Below, one piece after another: positions 35,067 to 43,554 of a DNA stretch of 64,000 nucleotides. The notes beneath the pieces are model-generated. The model had not been told where the DNA came from. It saw only the letters and a list, made by a program, of their open reading frames with translations, and searched no databases. The first letter of the stretch is position 1. Every line of letters starts with the position of its first letter. Both the position numbers and the translations under genes were made by a program. The DNA lies in NCBI RefSeq assembly GCF_029626025.1, contig NZ_JARUBF010000001.1, positions 5,860,001 to 5,924,000 of the forward strand. The letters run 5' to 3'. Source of the stretch: Solwaraspora sp. WMMD406. Lineage in GTDB: Bacteria; Actinomycetota; Actinomycetes; Mycobacteriales; Micromonosporaceae.

Positions 35067-36413
35067 TCATTGGAAACCGGCGGTGATCGCGGTGAACTCC
35101 CAATTCCGCTGATCGATGCTGCTGCAGCCGGAGCTGAGCGGGGCACCCGGACAGGGTCGGTCCCGGTTGACCGACCAGAACGCCAACCGGGCCAGTCCTC
35201 GGGCGCGGGCCCAGTCGCGGATCTGGGTCCACTGCGCCACCGTGGTGATCTCCCCCTGGTCGGATCGCCCGTTCATCCCGGAGATTCCCATCCGCGCGTA
35301 CGCGGTGGTGTCGTTCCATCCGAAGGCGGCCTTCAACGTGTCACGAAGCCCGGTGGCGGCGCTGACCGTGGAGCCGTACATGTCGGCGTGTCCGCCGAAG
35401 TTGAACGGCATGATGGTCCAGACGTCCACACCGGCCTGCAGTTGCGCCGCCCGGTTGATCATGCGGGTGCCCCACCAGGTCGGTCCCGTGGTGGCGGTGC
35501 CGATGGTGACGATGGTGATCAAGCCCGGGTTGTTCTGCTTGAGGATCTTCAGCGCGCCGAGAATCCGGTCCTGGACCGTCTCGTTTTCGAACTCGTCGAT
35601 ATTTTCCACGTCCATGTCGATCGCGCGCAGCTGGTAGGCGTCGATTACCTGTTGCAGCGCGCCGGCGAGGGCCGCTGCCGAGGCGCAGTTGGGGCCGAGC
35701 TTGTTGCCGCTCCAGCCACCGACGGACGGGATGATGTCGCCGCCGGCGGCCCGGATCGCGGCGATCTGGGCAGCGTCGCTGCCCCCGAGCAACGGCCGCG
35801 CCCCGTCCCAGGCCGGGGTACAGCCACCGCCGGAGAGGATGAACGCCCGGGTGAACCATCGGATGCCGGTCGCGGACATCACCGTGGCGGGGGCGGGCGC
35901 GTTGCCCCAGTCGTAGATGTAGGGGGCGGCCTTCATCCCGGCTGGCACCGGTGGCGGGCTGGTCGGCGGCGGGCTGGTGGGCGGCGCGGTCGTGGGCGGG
36001 GTCGTCGGAGCCGGGCCACCGCCGCAGGAGCCTCCGTTGACGGTGCAGTTGATCGGATCACCGGTGCCGCTGGCGACGAAGCCGAACGAGGTGCTAGCCC
36101 CGGGGGCGAGTACGCCGTTCCACGAGTGGTTGGTGGCGGTGATCCGCTGGCCGCTGGTGGTCAGTCGGGCGTCCCAGAAGCTGCTCACCCGGGTTCCGGC
36201 CGGCAGGTCGAACTGGACGGTCCACGAGCTGATCGCCGTCGACGTGTCGTTGGTGACGGTGAACTTGGCCTCGTACCCGCTGCTCCAGCTGGCGGTGCGG
36301 ACGAAGGCGGCGGTGGCGGCGGACGCGGCGGGCGCGAACAGGATGGTGGCGGTGACGACGGCAGTGGACAGACTGGCGACGAGGACCGCCGCCCGGAAGG
36401 GTCGGACTTTCAC
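35067..36413 (-). CDS. Secreted GH18 chitinase with N-terminal CBM2
   Basis: 448 residues: signal peptide 1-32, CBM2-like domain about 33-133, Pro/Thr/Ser linker 134-158 and GH18 barrel 159-448. The catalytic motif reads AIDMDVEN (Asp266, Asp268, acid Glu270); FAFWSVNRD closes the barrel. GTG 36413 has GGAGG at 36418-36422; an upstream frame is open without support. It is 34 bp downstream of a second chitinase gene on the same strand, so they are probably one transcript making two complementary enzymes. Confidence 0.92.
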   Translation of the reverse strand: MKVRPFRAAVLVASLSTAVVTATILFAPAASAATAAFVRTASWSSGYEAKFTVTNDTSTAISSWTVQFDLPAGTRVSSFWDARLTTSGQRITATNHSWNGVLAPGASTSFGFVASGTGDPINCTVNGGSCGGGPAPTTPPTTAPPTSPPPTSPPPVPAGMKAAPYIYDWGNAPAPATVMSATGIRWFTRAFILSGGGCTPAWDGARPLLGGSDAAQIAAIRAAGGDIIPSVGGWSGNKLGPNCASAAALAGALQQVIDAYQLRAIDMDVENIDEFENETVQDRILGALKILKQNNPGLITIVTIGTATTGPTWWGTRMINRAAQLQAGVDVWTIMPFNFGGHADMYGSTVSAATGLRDTLKAAFGWNDTTAYARMGISGMNGRSDQGEITTVAQWTQIRDWARARGLARLAFWSVNRDRPCPGAPLSSGCSSIDQRNWEFTAITAGFQ

Positions 36414-36447
36414 AGTGCCTCCACGGTCGGGGTTCACGGCTCGGGGT

Positions 36448-37914
36448 TCACGGCAGAGTCGCGAGATGAGGTTTGACGGTGCGGGCGAACGAGTTGCCGT
36501 TGGTCACGTCCCAGTTGATCGACCAGGTCATCGCGCCCCGGATGCCGGGGTAGGTGCGTGGTGGGCGGAAGCTGCCGCAGTTGGTGCCCCTGGCCAGGCA
36601 GTCGAGCGCCTGGTTGACCATGGTCGGGGCGACGATGCCGCCGCCGGCCGCGCCAGGACCGGCGGGCAGGCCGAGCGCCACCTGGTCGGGCCGCAGACCG
36701 GCTTCCAGTTGCAGGCAGGCCAACGCGGTCATGAAGTTGACGCTGCCCTGGCTGTAGGCGAACCGCTGGTCACAGCCGAGCATCGACCCGGAGTTGTAGA
36801 ACTGGGTGTGCACGACGGTCAGGATGTCGCGGATGTCCAGGGCCAGCTTGAAGTAGGACACCGACGGTGACTGCATGTCGATGGTCTGCGGGGCCATCGT
36901 GATGATCAGACCCGCCCCGGTACGGCTGCGGAGCGCCCGCATGGCCTGCGCCATGTAGGTCGGGTTGAGCCCGTTCTCCAGGTCGATGTCGACGCCGTCG
37001 AAGCCGTACTGCTGGATCAGGCGGTAGAGGCTGTCGGCGAGTGCGGTGGCGGAGGCGGCGTCGTTGACGGCGACCCGGCCGGTTTCCCCGCCGACCGAGA
37101 TGATCACCTTTTTGCCGCGCTGGTGCAGCGTGGCGACGTCGGCCGTGAACTGGGCGTCGGTGTAGCCGCCGAGCGAGGCGGACAGGCCGGGGTCGATGCC
37201 GAAGGTGACCTGGCCGGGGACGCTGGTGGCCTCGGCGAAGGCGACCGCGATCAGGTCGTATTCGGCCGGTACGTCACGCAGCCGCAGCTCGACGGCAGGA
37301 TTGTCGAAGTTGTGCCAGTACCCGGTGAGGAAGTGCTTCGGCAGCCCGTCGTTGCCCGGCGGTGGAGTCGTCGGCGGGGCGGTGGTCGGCGGAGCCGTGG
37401 TCGGTGGTGCGGTTGTCGGTGGCGGGGCCGTCGGCGGGGCCGTGGTGGGCGGCGCGGTCGTCGGCGGTGCGGTCGTCGGCGGCGCGGTCGTCGGCGGCGC
37501 GGTCGTCGGCGGTGGTTGCTGCCCGCCGCAGGGCGCGCCGTTGAGGGTGCAGTTGAGCGGTGCGCCCGGACCGCTGCCGATGAAGCCGAAGGAGACCGAG
37601 GCGCCGGGTGCGACGGTGCCGTTCCAGCTGCGGTTGGTGAAGGTGAACCGCTGCCCGGAGATGGTGAGCAGGGCGTCCCAGTAGGTGCCGACCGTGGTGC
37701 CGGCGGGTAGGTCGAAGACGAGGGTCCAGCTGGTGATGGCGGCCGTTCCGCCGTTGGTGATCGTGACCTTGCCTTCCCACCCACTGCCCCAGTCCGAGGT
37801 CTTGACGAAGCTGGCGCTCGGTCCGGCGGCGAGGGCCGGACCGGCGGCCCAGATCGCTCCTGCGGTGGCGAGGACCGCGGCCAGTGCCGGGGCCACCATC
37901 CGTACGGCTTTCAT
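36448..37914 (-). CDS. Secreted GH18 chitinase with N-terminal CBM2 and a long PTT linker
   Basis: 488 residues: signal peptide 1-30, CBM2-like domain about 31-130, a ~50-residue APPTT repeat linker (135-186) and a GH18 barrel. The canonical FDGVDIDLEN motif is present (Asp306, Asp309, Asp311, acid Glu313). Barrel features SVGGETG and MTWSINWD match ChiC/ChiD-type actinomycete chitinases. ATG 37914 is chosen because GGGAGG sits about 7 nt upstream; ATG 37920 lies too close to it. It is first gene of a two-chitinase operon. Confidence 0.94.
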   Translation of the reverse strand: MKAVRMVAPALAAVLATAGAIWAAGPALAAGPSASFVKTSDWGSGWEGKVTITNGGTAAITSWTLVFDLPAGTTVGTYWDALLTISGQRFTFTNRSWNGTVAPGASVSFGFIGSGPGAPLNCTLNGAPCGGQQPPPTTAPPTTAPPTTAPPTTAPPTTAPPTAPPPTTAPPTTAPPTTAPPTTPPPGNDGLPKHFLTGYWHNFDNPAVELRLRDVPAEYDLIAVAFAEATSVPGQVTFGIDPGLSASLGGYTDAQFTADVATLHQRGKKVIISVGGETGRVAVNDAASATALADSLYRLIQQYGFDGVDIDLENGLNPTYMAQAMRALRSRTGAGLIITMAPQTIDMQSPSVSYFKLALDIRDILTVVHTQFYNSGSMLGCDQRFAYSQGSVNFMTALACLQLEAGLRPDQVALGLPAGPGAAGGGIVAPTMVNQALDCLARGTNCGSFRPPRTYPGIRGAMTWSINWDVTNGNSFARTVKPHLATLP

Positions 37915-37946
37915 CGACATCCCTCCCTCGAAGCGTCAGTGCGGTA

Positions 37947-37975
37947 ATTATTAGGAGTCTTAACAGTTTTGTAAA
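37947..37975 (-). promoter_or_regulatory. Promoter of the chitinase operon
   Basis: On the minus strand TTTACA (37970-37975) and AATAAT (37947-37952) are separated by exactly 17 bp; each hexamer matches 5 of 6 bases of the vegetative sigma consensus. This is striking in an otherwise GC-rich window. The predicted start of transcription is about 25 nt before ATG 37914. A near-palindrome TTAGGAGTCTTAA (37951-37963) fills the spacer and is a candidate operator. No DasR-type site is recognisable. Confidence 0.7.
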
Positions 37976-38029
37976 CACCTCATCTCGGCGACCCACCCGG
38001 TCGCCGGCAGTGGCCGGTAGCATCTGCCG

Positions 38030-38701
38030 ATGCCCGAGACGCTGCTCGACATCGTCCGTCGGGAAGGCGTGGGCCAGCTCGGGGCGTACTTCCGACCGGG
38101 GGCGTACACCGGGCAGTGGTTCGAGACCTTCGCCGGCGGTGGTGACCGTGCCGACACCCGAGACCGGATCGTCGTCGACGATCTCTACGCGGTGGAGGCG
38201 CTCAACGTCCAGGTGCCGTTCGCCGTCGGCACCGAACTCCTCGACGGCCGGCTCGGCAGGGACGTCAGCGCACGCTTGCGACAGCTTCCCACCGTCGCCG
38301 AGCTGGGCGCCGACGGCACCGACGCCCTGGTCGCCGACGGCGGACCCGCCGACCAGGCATGGCAGCTGCTCGTCGACCGGAACAAAAGGACCGGTGTCGG
38401 CTGGGTCATCGCCGGCAAGCTGCTGGCCCGCAAACGCCCGAGACTGATCCCCGTCTACGACTCGATCGTCCGCTGCCAGCTGGGTGCGCCGAAGCGCGTG
38501 TGGCTGACGCTGCACGACCAGCTCGCCGCGAACGACGGCGAGCTCCGGGCCGCCCTCGCCGAGGTACGGGCGATCGTCGGCGTGGACGACAAGGTGAGCG
38601 TGCTGCGGGTCCTCGACATCGTCCTGTGGCGACGGCACGAGAAGGCACACCGGCGGACCGATCCGGCCGCGTGCCCGCGGCTTCGCTGCGTACGGCTCTG
38701 A
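38030..38701 (+). CDS. DUF6308-like protein
   Basis: 223 residues, cytosolic, function unknown. Recognisable stretches are the Trp/Phe-rich start (GQWFETFAGGGDR), YAVEALNVQVP, and VGWVIAGKLLARKRPRLIPVYDS, followed by a helical C-terminus. I associate these with the actinobacterial DUF6308 family from memory, and the name should be treated as tentative. ATG 38030. Its 3' end is 6 bp from the convergent DinB gene. Confidence 0.75.
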   Translation: MPETLLDIVRREGVGQLGAYFRPGAYTGQWFETFAGGGDRADTRDRIVVDDLYAVEALNVQVPFAVGTELLDGRLGRDVSARLRQLPTVAELGADGTDALVADGGPADQAWQLLVDRNKRTGVGWVIAGKLLARKRPRLIPVYDSIVRCQLGAPKRVWLTLHDQLAANDGELRAALAEVRAIVGVDDKVSVLRVLDIVLWRRHEKAHRRTDPAACPRLRCVRL

Positions 38702-38707
38702 TCGTCA

Positions 38708-39205
38708 CTACTCGTGCACGAGCTGCTCCCGCAGGATGTCCGCGTGTCCACAGTGCTGGGCGAGTTCGCGCAGCACGTGGAGATACACCCAGCGCAGCGG
38801 AAGCGGGCCCCGCCGGTTGCCGTACAGAATGTCGTCGAGCCCCAGGGTCGACGTCGCCCGGCGGGACGCCTCACACGCTTCGCGGTGCGCGTGCTGGACA
38901 CCGGCGATCGTGTCGTCGGCATCCAGGACGAACGAATCGTCCGCCGTCGCCGGCAGGCCGAGCTCGGTACGCGGCCGGCACGTGACGGCCTCGTCGAACC
39001 ACACCTTCTCGACGAAGGTCGCGTGCTTCACCAGACCCAGCAGCGTGGTCCGGGAGGCCACCAGCGAACGACGGGCCTGTTCCTCGGTCAGCCCGTCGAG
39101 GCAGCGGTTGAGCGCGGCACGATGCTCGTCGAGGAACGCCTCGAACTGCTCGCGCAGCGGCTGGGCGACGACCTGTTCGACGAAGGTCGGCGGGTAGGAA
39201 GGCAT
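38708..39205 (-). CDS. DinB/DUF664-family protein
   Basis: 165 residues forming the expected four-helix bundle. Metal-ligand positions of DinB-like proteins are visible: His in LVKHATFVEKVWF and the HxxxH-like pair in ELAQHCGHADILRE. Many actinobacterial members are mycothiol-dependent transferases or damage-inducible proteins; the reaction here is unknown. ATG 39205 begins at MPSYPPTF, with weak RBS support. Confidence 0.85.
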   Translation of the reverse strand: MPSYPPTFVEQVVAQPLREQFEAFLDEHRAALNRCLDGLTEEQARRSLVASRTTLLGLVKHATFVEKVWFDEAVTCRPRTELGLPATADDSFVLDADDTIAGVQHAHREACEASRRATSTLGLDDILYGNRRGPLPLRWVYLHVLRELAQHCGHADILREQLVHE

Positions 39206-39276
39206 GTGCGAAGCATCCCAGACCATCACCGACGAGTACGACACCATCGCCCGAGGCGACGGCGTCGCCGACGACA

Positions 39277-39308
39277 CCGCGAGGTGAGGCCGAGACCTCA
39301 CCTCGCGG
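39277..39308 (-). terminator. Hairpin terminator after the GH16 gene
   Basis: A perfect 13-bp stem (CCGCGAGGTGAGG with CCTCACCTCGCGG) and 6-nt loop, 49 nt downstream of the leftward GH16 stop and before the DinB gene on the same strand. No T-run, as is common in actinobacteria. Confidence 0.7.
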
Positions 39309-39356
39309 CGATGACGTGCGTCAGCCTTACCTCGACGGACCCATCGGTACGGCGGG

Positions 39357-40775
39357 TCAGCGGCGGAAGTGGAACCAGTTGACGTTGACGAAGTCGTTGG
39401 GCTGACCGCTGCTGAACGTCAGGTAGACCGTCTGTCGGCCGGTCACCGCCGACACGTTGCCGGGCACCGTACGCCAGGTCTGCCAGCCGCCGGTGTCACC
39501 GATGGCGAAGCTGCCGATCGGCGTGGCGGTCGGGCTGCCGATGCGGACCTGGACCAGACCACTGATCCCGGCTCCGGCGCCGGAGGCGACCCTGGCGACG
39601 AAGTCGCGCGGCGGTGTCGATCCGAAGTCAACGTTGTCGTAGCGGACCCAGTCGCCGTTGGCCAGCCAGCCGATGTTCCGCCCGCCTTCGCTGCACGCCT
39701 CGGTGCTCACGCCGTTCTGGGCGTTGAACGCCTCGGCCTGGATGGTGGCGTATGCGTTCACCCCGCTGCCGGGCGGCGGGGTCGTGGGCGGCGGCGTGGT
39801 CGGGGGCGGGTTCGACCCGCCGCCCCGGCTGTAGACGGCGACGTAGTCGACCAGCATCGGTACGCCGGAGACGGTGTTCGCCGTCGGCGTGGTGGAGCCG
39901 GCGACCCCGTTCGGGAAGGCGCCGCCCATCGCCACGTTGAGCAGGATGAAGTAGCCGGCGTGGCTGGTCATGTTGGACCAGTGCGGCTCTGGGATCTGCC
40001 CCTGCGTGACGGTGTGATAGTGCTGGCCGTCGACGTACCAGCGCAGTTGTTGCGGGCTGACGCTGGCGTCCCATTCGAAGCGGTAGGTGTGGAAGGCCGA
40101 CTGGCACGACGATCCCGGGCAGGCCCGGGAACCGCCGAGGCCGTTGAACTCGTCGCACGGTCCGCCGGGGGCGACTCCGCAGTGCAGGACGCCCCAGACG
40201 TTGTTGAGCCCGTTGACGTTCTCCATCACGTCGAACTCACCGATCGCCGGCCAGTTCTGGTAGTTGCCCCGGTACGGCGAGCCGAGTGCCCAGAACGCCG
40301 GCCAGTAGCCGGAGGCGGCGGCCCCGGTCACGTTCGGCACCTGGATCCGGCCTTCGATCGCCATGACGCCGCCGGACGGAGGCTTGAAGTTGCTGCGTAC
40401 GGTCTCGATGCGGGCGGAGGTCCAGTTACCGGCGCCGTCGCGGATCGGGGTGATCCGCAGGTTGCCGCTGCCGTCGTGGCGCACGTTGGCGGTGCTGCTG
40501 GTGTAGGTCTGGATCTCTCCGGTGCCCCACTGCGGCGGGCCGCCGGGATAGCTGGTGCCGGTGTCGATGATCCAGTTGGCCGACGACGGCAGGGTGTTGG
40601 CCGCGCCGGTGAAGTCGTCGCTCCAGACCAGGTTCCAGCCGCTAGGGGTGGGCGGCAGGGCGGCGTTGGCGTGCGCGGTGATCGAGGCTGCCACGACGGT
40701 GCTGGTCAGCGCCGCCGCGACGGCGAGAATTCGGGTACGAACCCGTCGGCGCGGGTTTCGCAGGGGTGCGGACAT
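39357..40775 (-). CDS. Secreted GH16 beta-glucanase with C-terminal CBM6-like domain
   Basis: 472 residues: signal peptide 1-39, GH16 domain about 42-315, a short PPPTTPPP linker and a CBM6-like domain about 343-472. The catalytic motif GEFDVMEN gives nucleophile Glu180, Asp182 and acid Glu185. The M-inserted E-x-D-x-x-E form is typical of laminarinase-type (beta-1,3-glucan) GH16. Two LacI-type palindromes lie upstream, so sugar-induced derepression is likely. ATG 40775. Confidence 0.93.
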   Translation of the reverse strand: MSAPLRNPRRRVRTRILAVAAALTSTVVAASITAHANAALPPTPSGWNLVWSDDFTGAANTLPSSANWIIDTGTSYPGGPPQWGTGEIQTYTSSTANVRHDGSGNLRITPIRDGAGNWTSARIETVRSNFKPPSGGVMAIEGRIQVPNVTGAAASGYWPAFWALGSPYRGNYQNWPAIGEFDVMENVNGLNNVWGVLHCGVAPGGPCDEFNGLGGSRACPGSSCQSAFHTYRFEWDASVSPQQLRWYVDGQHYHTVTQGQIPEPHWSNMTSHAGYFILLNVAMGGAFPNGVAGSTTPTANTVSGVPMLVDYVAVYSRGGGSNPPPTTPPPTTPPPGSGVNAYATIQAEAFNAQNGVSTEACSEGGRNIGWLANGDWVRYDNVDFGSTPPRDFVARVASGAGAGISGLVQVRIGSPTATPIGSFAIGDTGGWQTWRTVPGNVSAVTGRQTVYLTFSSGQPNDFVNVNWFHFRR

Positions 40776-40858
40776 CGCTGGCCTCTCTGCTGGGTGGGTG
40801 GGATGGTGTGCTGGTCACGCACTCCGGACCCGGCTGCCGGGCAGGAGCGGACGCCGAC

Positions 40859-40872
40859 TGAGAGCGTTCTCT
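40859..40872. promoter_or_regulatory. LacI-type operator 1 upstream of GH16
   Basis: TGAGAGCGTTCTCT matches the common LacI-family operator TGAGAGCGCTCTCA at 12 of 14 positions. It lies 83 bp upstream of the GH16 start, in the promoter region. Confidence 0.6.
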
Positions 40873-40945
40873 CCAGTGATCCCGCCGGGCGGTGATCCAG
40901 TGCATCAGGACTGATCAGGATGGTCGAGGCTCTGTCGAAAAGCTG

Positions 40946-40959
40946 AGAGAGCGCTCTCA
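40946..40959. promoter_or_regulatory. LacI-type operator 2 upstream of GH16, overlapping the yidC-like stop codon
   Basis: AGAGAGCGCTCTCA contains a perfect 12-bp palindrome GAGAGCGCTCTC (40947-40958). It is 87 bp (about eight helical turns) from operator 1, allowing looping repression. The stop of the upstream YidC-like gene lies inside it. Confidence 0.65.
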
Positions 40960-41856
40960 GGAGTTGTACGTCGTCGATCCACCCTTGTCAACAGTTGTCG
41001 ATATCAGCCGGCTCCGGAGCACGACCTGCTCCAGCACCGTCCACCCGGTGGTGGTAGCCAGATAGAGACCCGCCGCCAGCGGCACCACCAGGGCGAACAG
41101 CACCGTGCCGTACGGCAGCCACGGGATCAGCCGGTTCAACCCGGCGGTCACCTGCTCCGCCTGCCCGGCCGACCCACTCGCCTGCCCGGCCGACCCACTC
41201 GCCTGCCCGGCCGACCCACTCGCCTCGCCAGCCAGCTGGGCCGCGGCGGCGATCCGCTGGCGGGACCGGCGGGACGTCAGCCAGGCGAAGACCAGCAACG
41301 CGGCCAGCAACGCGCCGAACACCAGTGCCTCGCCCGGCCCGGCGAACTGAGCCGGGTAACGGCCGAGCCCGACCCCGAGCAAAACTCCGTCGAGCCCTCC
41401 GGACTCCGCCGACCGGGTGACCATCTGGTACATCAGCAGGAAGAACGGCGCCTGCAGCAGACCGGGCAGGCAGCCGGCGAACGGCGAGGCACCGTTCGAG
41501 CGATACAGCGCCATGGTCTCGGCGGCCAGCCGCTCCGGTTGGTCGGCGTACCGTTGCCGCAACTGCCGCAACTGCGGCGCGAGCGCCTCCCGGCGGCGTT
41601 CGGCCCGGATCTGCAGCCAGCTCAACGGCACGAGCAGGAGCCGGACGGCGACGGTGAAGACGACGATGGCCATGGCGACGGCACCCGATCCGGCGACCGG
41701 GGCGAGTACGCCGGCCAGCATGCCGAGCACGTCCAGGGCGGCGGTGACGACGGTGTCGATCGGACCGAAATCGGACGCCTGCGCGACGACGGCGTACGGG
41801 ACGGTGGCAGCGGGTTCGACGGGGGTGAGCGGGACAGCGGGCGGCACAGCAGACAT
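40957..41856 (-). CDS. YidC/Oxa1-family membrane insertase (second type)
   Basis: 299 residues. The YidC core is visible: VRLLLVPLSWLQIRAERRREALAPQLRQLRQRY (first core helix with basic coiled cytoplasmic loop), GCLPGLLQAPFFLLMYQM, and C-terminal helices LIPWLPYGTVLFALVVPLAAGLY. It lacks a large periplasmic domain and a basic C-terminal tail, so it is probably an auxiliary insertase rather than the housekeeping copy next to rpmH. A cytoplasmic loop contains three exact GQASGSA-type heptads. ATG 41856 begins at MSAVPPAV. It lies downstream of a DUF6412 gene, a usual neighbour. Confidence 0.88.
   Translation of the reverse strand: MSAVPPAVPLTPVEPAATVPYAVVAQASDFGPIDTVVTAALDVLGMLAGVLAPVAGSGAVAMAIVVFTVAVRLLLVPLSWLQIRAERRREALAPQLRQLRQRYADQPERLAAETMALYRSNGASPFAGCLPGLLQAPFFLLMYQMVTRSAESGGLDGVLLGVGLGRYPAQFAGPGEALVFGALLAALLVFAWLTSRRSRQRIAAAAQLAGEASGSAGQASGSAGQASGSAGQAEQVTAGLNRLIPWLPYGTVLFALVVPLAAGLYLATTTGWTVLEQVVLRSRLISTTVDKGGSTTYNS
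41159..41221 (-). repeat. Three exact 21-bp tandem repeats in the YidC-like gene
   Basis: Units at 41159-41179, 41180-41200 and 41201-41221 encode repeated Gly-Gln-Ala-Ser-Gly-Ser-Ala in a loop. Being exact and in frame, they are likely recent and length-variable. Confidence 0.8.
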
Positions 41857-42057
41857 CGGCGGGATCCCTCGGATACGTACGCGGTGATCCACGGCGGACG
41901 GGGGATGGCGGACCGACTTCGTCGGTGGCCGACCGGACGACCGCGGCGGATGATGGGCAGCGGCGATCGACACACCCGTCTGGTTCGCCCGCCAGCGGAG
42001 GTGGCTCGGGCCAGGCGATTCGGAAGCGAGGCTGACTCGGACCGGCGTGGGCGAAGG

Positions 42058-42369
42058 TCAGGCGGTCGAGGGCCGCCGGCCAGGAGCGCGCGGCCGAGGG
42101 CGGCCCGGCGCGTCGGGGTCGAGTTGGCGGGGGATCCGGCTGTGTCGGGCACGCTGACGCAGGCCGACGCGCAGCGGCGTCGGGTCGACGTACGCGGGTC
42201 CGGGGCGCAGCCCGGTCCGGACGGCGATCGCGACGACCAGCAACGCGGCGGCCGAGACGGCGGCCACCGTGACCAGGTGGGCCGGGTGGGTGACGGCCAG
42301 GCCCAGCACGGCGTAGGCGTACGCCCAACACGCCGTGATGATCACCAGTAGGCCGGGCACGGCAGCCAT
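42058..42369 (-). CDS. DUF6412-like small membrane protein
   Basis: 103 residues with two predicted helices (about 4-22 and 30-50) and a Pro/Arg-rich C-terminus. Similar proteins occur next to secondary YidC genes in actinomycetes, which supports a membrane-biogenesis partnership; I assign the DUF from memory and context. ATG 42369 is preferred over an upstream TTG. The 201-bp gap to the YidC gene holds no other gene. Confidence 0.65.
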   Translation of the reverse strand: MAAVPGLLVIITACWAYAYAVLGLAVTHPAHLVTVAAVSAAALLVVAIAVRTGLRPGPAYVDPTPLRVGLRQRARHSRIPRQLDPDAPGRPRPRAPGRRPSTA

Positions 42370-42514
42370 GGTAGGCAGGGCCGACAACCCCCACCGGCTC
42401 CCGCCATCCCGACCCGCGATCCCGACTGCGCCATCCTGACCCCGCGATCCCGCCCGAAAACCCTACAATCCGGTATGAAGGAGTCGCGATGCGCGCACCC
42501 TGCGGAGGAAGCCG

Positions 42515-43327
42515 GTGACCGGCTGGTTCGAACGCACCGTCGTGGCGACCGACCGGCTACCGCTGTTCTGCTTCTTCGTCGGCGTGATCGTCGGCTTCGG
42601 GTTCATCCGTTTCTCGGTCCGGATGATCCGGGCCCGGGTGCGCTGGTGGCCCGGCAACATCACCCCCGGCGAGCTGCACATCCACCACGTCGTCTTCGGC
42701 GTCGTCTTCATGCTCGTCGCCGGGGTTGCCGGCCTGGTGATCCCGGTCGAGACGACGTCGTGGCGGGCGGTGGCCGCCGGGCTGTTCGGCATCGGCGCGG
42801 CCCTGGTCCTCGACGAGTTCGCCCTGTTGCTGCACCTCAGCGACGTCTACTGGTCAGAAAAGGGACGCACGTCGATCGATGCCGTCTTCGTCGCGATCGC
42901 CCTGTCCGGGCTGCTGCTGCTCGGGCTGCGCCCGCTCGGCGCCAACGAGTTCCTCACCCGTGGCGAGACCGATCCGGCGCAGTTCGCCGGTGCCGCGCTG
43001 ATCGGGATCAATCTCACGCTGGCCGCGATCACCCTGCTCAAAGGCAAGATCTGGACCGGGCTGCTGGGCATCTTCGTACCGGTCCTGCTGATCGTCGGGA
43101 CGGTTCGGCTGGCCCGACCGCACTCCCCCTGGGCCCGCTGGTTCTACCGGGGCGGCAGCCGGTGGGCCGAACGACGCCGGGTCCGGGCCGCAGCGCGGGA
43201 GCGGCGCTACCGGCAGCCGATCATCATGGCCAAGATCCGGGTGCAGGAGCTGATCGCCGGACGGCACGATCTGCCGCTGCCCCGACCAACCCGACCAACC
43301 CGGCCGCCCCGACCACCCCGCCGCTGA
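42515..43327 (+). CDS. Polytopic membrane protein, function unknown
   Basis: 270 residues with about six helices. Conserved-looking GELHIHHVVFG places a His cluster at the start of helix 2, and LDEFALLLHLSDVYWSEKGR is another distinctive segment. The C-terminal ~60 residues are strongly basic and end in Pro/Arg/Thr repeats. GTG 42515 has GGAGG upstream. The HIHH motif suggests metal binding but I cannot name a function. Confidence 0.8.
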   Translation: MTGWFERTVVATDRLPLFCFFVGVIVGFGFIRFSVRMIRARVRWWPGNITPGELHIHHVVFGVVFMLVAGVAGLVIPVETTSWRAVAAGLFGIGAALVLDEFALLLHLSDVYWSEKGRTSIDAVFVAIALSGLLLLGLRPLGANEFLTRGETDPAQFAGAALIGINLTLAAITLLKGKIWTGLLGIFVPVLLIVGTVRLARPHSPWARWFYRGGSRWAERRRVRAAARERRYRQPIIMAKIRVQELIAGRHDLPLPRPTRPTRPPRPPRR

Positions 43328-43554
43328 ACGGCCGCCCCGACCGCCGCACCGCTGAACGGCCAGAGTGCGGTCGACCTGCCGGCATTCCTGCCGCGACCGG
43401 CACCACGCCGCGGCGGGCGAGGCGCACGATGGCGTACGACGATCGGCGGCGTGGCCGTACTGCCATCGGTGCCCGCCGCGTTTACCCCACCAGCCCGGTG
43501 GGGTATCCGGTCCCCGGCGCACCGAGTGTCGGTGCGAAGCGACAGGCGGTGCGA
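43328..43554. other. Intergenic region before the carboxylate-amine ligase
   Basis: 227 bp. The left part has short repeats (CCGACCAACCCGACCAAC; CCGCTGAACGGCC twice) that continue the repetitive end of the upstream gene. The rest should hold the promoter of the ligase operon; no gene is seen. Confidence 0.4.

Noticed and set aside
37951-37963. DasR binding site at the chitinase promoter
   Set aside because: The sequence does not match the ACTGGTCTAGACCAGT-type site.
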